DNA of 64,000 nucleotides from Rikenellaceae bacterium (GTDB taxonomy: Bacteria; Bacteroidota; Bacteroidia; Bacteroidales; Rikenellaceae). Location of the stretch: assembly GCA_015059955.1 (NCBI GenBank), contig SUZK01000008.1:1-64000 (forward strand), in the 5' to 3' direction. The translations under genes and the position numbers were made by a program. Under the pieces are notes generated by a model. That model did no database searches. It was not told where the DNA came from and saw only the letters and a program-made list of their open reading frames with translations. Every line of letters begins with the position of its first letter. Within the stretch, counting starts at the first letter, position 1. Below, piece by piece: positions 61,445 through 64,000 of the stretch.

Positions 61445-63913
61445 ATGGAGAGACAGGGAAGAGTGAGGCATCTGATTGTAGGTGGTGTGGCAGGTGGCGC
61501 TACGGCGGCAGCGCGAATAAGACGTAATGACGAGGCGGCAGAAATCATACTATTCGAAAAGGGCGAGTATATATCCTATGCAAATTGTGGGTTACCATAC
61601 TACATAGGTGGCACGATTAAGGAGCGCGACTCATTGTTTGTACAGACGCCAGAGGCTTTCGGACAGAGATTTAATATTGATGTGCGCACGAAGAACGAGG
61701 TGATAGGGATTGATACAGAGCGAAAGCAGGTGACAGTCAGGGATAGCGACGATAGGGTATATACCGAGAGCTACGATAGACTTCTCTTATCCCCTGGAGC
61801 AACAGCTGTGAAGCCACCAATCAAAGGTATTGAGAGTGATGGTATATTCACACTGCGAAATGTCAATGATACAGACCGAATAAAGGAGTATATCACAAAA
61901 CACCGTGTCAATAGAGCCGTAATTGTGGGTGGAGGCTTTATAGGTCTTGAAATGGCGGAAAATCTCCATATGGCAGGAGCAAAGGTGTCGGTTGTGGAGA
62001 TGGCACCACAGGTGATGGCTCCGATAGACTTCTCGATGGCACAGATAGTACACGAACACCTTGTAACAAAGGGCGTTGAATTGCACTTGGAAGAGGGTGT
62101 TGTGGCGTTCGAGAGCCACGATGCGGAGATAGATGTTGTGCTAAGTTCGCAAAAGAGAATTACGGCCGACATCGTTATCCTCAGCATTGGAGTGCGCCCT
62201 GCAACAACCCTTGCGCGAGATGCTAAGATAGCGCTTGGCGAGGTGGGAGGCATACGTGTAGATGAGTTTATGCAGACCTCTGCTGATGGCGTCTATGCAG
62301 TAGGTGATGCGGTAGAATTTCAACATCCGCTACTTAACAAGCCATGGCTCAACCTCCTTGCAGGACCGGCAAATAGACAGGCACGAATAGCGGCTGATAA
62401 TATGGTATTTGGAAACCATATAGAGTACGAGGGCTCGATAGGTACTGCCATTGCTAAGGTGTTTGATATTACGGTTGCATCAACAGGAGTGCCTGCAAAG
62501 CGACTGAAAGAGTTGCATATTCCCTACTTAACTGCGACCATACACCCCAATTCGCACGCTCAGTACTATCCGGGAGCTATGCCCATGACAATAAAGGTCG
62601 TATTCTCGCCCGACAATGGTAAGTTGTTTGGTGCACAGATTGTTGGTGTGGATGGGGTAGATAAACGTATTGATAGCTACGCTATGGCTATAAAGCAGGG
62701 GTTGAGCATCACGTCACTGATGGAGATTGAACATGCGTATGCTCCACCATACTCATCGGCAAAAGACCCAGTAGCGATGAGTGCATATGTTGCAAATAAT
62801 ATCTTGAACGGAAAGATGACACCTCTTTATTGGCGCGATTTGCTATCGGTTGCCAAGGAGGAGAGGACTCTTATTGATGTGCGAACCCCCGAAGAGTATG
62901 CCTTGGGAACTATTGATGACGCCATAAATATTGAACTCGATAGTCTACGAGAGAGACTTGATGAGATACCACGCGATAAGCCTATATTCCTATTTTGTGG
63001 TGTCGGCCTGCGTGGATACCTCGCGTCAAATATCCTAAAGGCTAACGGCTACCACGACGTTCGAAACCTTATAGGCGGTATTCGTACATACAATATTGCG
63101 ACAGCGCACTATACAAATGCGACACATAATGGCGGTAATGATGATGGCGCCAAGGAGCAAGTCTCTGCAAATGACAATGCTCAAAAGATGGTTGTCAATG
63201 CATGCGGACTTCAGTGTCCAGGTCCGATACTGAGATTACGCGAGGGCGTATCGACACTTAAGGAGGGTGAGTGCATAGAGATTTTGGCTACCGACTCGGC
63301 ATTTACTCGTGATGTCGAAGCGTGGTGCAACTCGACAGGCAACCGATTAGTTGCTAAAAGTTGCGACAAGGGCATATACCGAGCAGTAGTGCAGCGAGGC
63401 ATAGATAGTAGTTGTGCCCCAACAGCGACACTCTCTGCTAAAAACGACGAGAAAACATTTATCATGTTTAGTGATGATCTTGACAAAACTTTAGCTACCT
63501 TTGTGCTCGCAAATGGCGCTGCTGCCACGGGTAAGCGAGTTACCATATTCTTCACATTCTGGGGACTAAATGCTATAAAACGAGTAAATAAGCCCCGTGT
63601 AAAGAAGGATATATGGGGTAGGATGTTTGGCTGGATGCTACCATCTGACTCGCAAAAACTATCGCTATCGAAGTTCAATATGTTTGGACTTGGACGCATA
63701 ATGATGCGACATTTGATGAAGATAAAAGGGGTGGATTCGTTGGAGAATCTGCGCCAGCAGGCTCTCGACAATGGAGTAGAGTTTATCGCTTGCCAGATGT
63801 CTATGGATGTAATGGGCATCAAACGCGAGGAACTGATTGATGAGGTAAGCGTTGGAGGCGTTGCTACATATATGGAACGCGCTGAAAAATCTTGCGTAAA
63901 CCTATTTATATAG
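61445..63913 (+). CDS. CoA-disulfide reductase fused to rhodanese, TusA and DsrE modules
   Basis: An 822-residue multidomain sulfur enzyme. Residues 1-450 form an FAD/NAD(P)H disulfide reductase of the CoA-disulfide/persulfide type (LIVGGVAGGATAAARIRR, redox Cys48 in YANCGLPYY). Residues about 470-555 form a rhodanese with Cys518 in FLFCGVGLRG. Residues about 580-655 form a TusA/SirA domain with CGLQCPGP (Cys587, Cys591). Residues about 670-822 form a DsrE-like domain with Cys783 in ACQMSMDVMGI. All four redox cysteines are present. It likely passes sulfane sulfur between modules in the cytosol. Codons such as ATA and AGA are more frequent than in its neighbours. Confidence 0.92.
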   Translation: MERQGRVRHLIVGGVAGGATAAARIRRNDEAAEIILFEKGEYISYANCGLPYYIGGTIKERDSLFVQTPEAFGQRFNIDVRTKNEVIGIDTERKQVTVRDSDDRVYTESYDRLLLSPGATAVKPPIKGIESDGIFTLRNVNDTDRIKEYITKHRVNRAVIVGGGFIGLEMAENLHMAGAKVSVVEMAPQVMAPIDFSMAQIVHEHLVTKGVELHLEEGVVAFESHDAEIDVVLSSQKRITADIVILSIGVRPATTLARDAKIALGEVGGIRVDEFMQTSADGVYAVGDAVEFQHPLLNKPWLNLLAGPANRQARIAADNMVFGNHIEYEGSIGTAIAKVFDITVASTGVPAKRLKELHIPYLTATIHPNSHAQYYPGAMPMTIKVVFSPDNGKLFGAQIVGVDGVDKRIDSYAMAIKQGLSITSLMEIEHAYAPPYSSAKDPVAMSAYVANNILNGKMTPLYWRDLLSVAKEERTLIDVRTPEEYALGTIDDAINIELDSLRERLDEIPRDKPIFLFCGVGLRGYLASNILKANGYHDVRNLIGGIRTYNIATAHYTNATHNGGNDDGAKEQVSANDNAQKMVVNACGLQCPGPILRLREGVSTLKEGECIEILATDSAFTRDVEAWCNSTGNRLVAKSCDKGIYRAVVQRGIDSSCAPTATLSAKNDEKTFIMFSDDLDKTLATFVLANGAAATGKRVTIFFTFWGLNAIKRVNKPRVKKDIWGRMFGWMLPSDSQKLSLSKFNMFGLGRIMMRHLMKIKGVDSLENLRQQALDNGVEFIACQMSMDVMGIKREELIDEVSVGGVATYMERAEKSCVNLFI

Positions 63914-63942
63914 TGTATTCCATCGGAAAGGTCGAGATAACT

Positions 63943-64000
63943 ATGCAACCGTATGAGAGAGCTAATTATATTTACCCACACCACAAGAAGTTAGTAGTAT
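63943..64000 (+). CDS. Possible start of a further gene, cut by the window end
   Basis: An ATG at 63943, 29 nt after the previous stop and preceded by GGAAAGG at some distance, opens a frame that runs to the window edge (MQPYERANYIYPHHKKLVV). It is too short to identify. If real it would be co-transcribed with the persulfide enzyme. Confidence 0.3.
   Translation, partial: MQPYERANYIYPHHKKLVV

Noticed and set aside
63211..63984. 257-residue minus-strand frame over the persulfide enzyme gene
   Set aside because: Antisense to the TusA and DsrE modules; Ser-rich shadow composition.

Overview
The window looks like a chromosomal segment of a Bacteroidales bacterium, probably a gut commensal. Many genes are preceded by the Bacteroidetes-type promoter (-33 TTTG/TTG, 19-21 nt, -7 TAnnTTTG). 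Ribosome binding sites are weak, and typical families occur: DUF4294, FISUMP-like lipoproteins, small outer-membrane barrels, DUF3109 and a long PurL. Rikenellaceae (Alistipes-like) is plausible but not proven. There are no rRNA genes, CRISPR arrays, transposases or phage genes.

Layout: 0.2-5.9 kb is a leftward envelope/transport operon (HAMP-like membrane protein, TrkH, coiled-coil/SPOR-like protein, lipoprotein), with mtaB upstream. 7.3-10.6 kb runs rightward (metal ABC permease, LptF/G permease, fmt). 10.7-13.4 kb holds small secreted and outer-membrane proteins read leftward, one pair behind a promoter with a G9/C9 tract in its spacer. 13.6-23.3 kb is a complete leftward UMP operon (pyrC-carA-carB-pyrK-pyrD-pyrF-pyrE-pyrB). 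25.0-38.2 kb is a rightward IMP/AMP cluster (purE-L-C-F-M-N-H, purD, folD, purB). purK is not in the window.

The 1.7-kb gap between the divergent pyr and pur operons is the most unusual stretch. Each operon has a promoter, a short leader ORF and an intrinsic terminator just before its first gene. Between the promoters lies a dense chain of about ten hairpins, flanked by long inverted arms made of 9-bp tandem repeats and G-runs. A second, smaller design of the same kind (perfect 44-bp inverted arms around AT-rich palindromes) lies at 60.8-61.2 kb, and similar palindromes occur at the left edge.

Two pyr enzymes are odd. CarA has lost all three glutaminase catalytic residues (Cys to Asp, His to Gln, Glu to Asp), suggesting an ammonia-fed carbamoyl-phosphate synthetase. 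PyrB carries a C-terminal four-cysteine domain like the zinc domain of PyrI but lacks the PyrI nucleotide-binding domain.

38.3-64 kb contains ordinary genes (MATE, pseudouridine synthase, 5'-nucleotidase, AraC regulator, yicC-gmk-nadD, M23 peptidase, DUF819, uvrC, CvfB-like, methyltransferase, nitrilase, TauE, uvrA). It also holds tRNA-Gln, tRNA-His and tRNA-Leu, a zeta-toxin-like kinase with a 52-residue overlapping partner, a candidate 124-nt small RNA, a duplicated tRNA-His 3' end, and a four-module persulfide-handling enzyme (CoA-disulfide reductase, rhodanese, TusA, DsrE) under a promoter with a likely operator.
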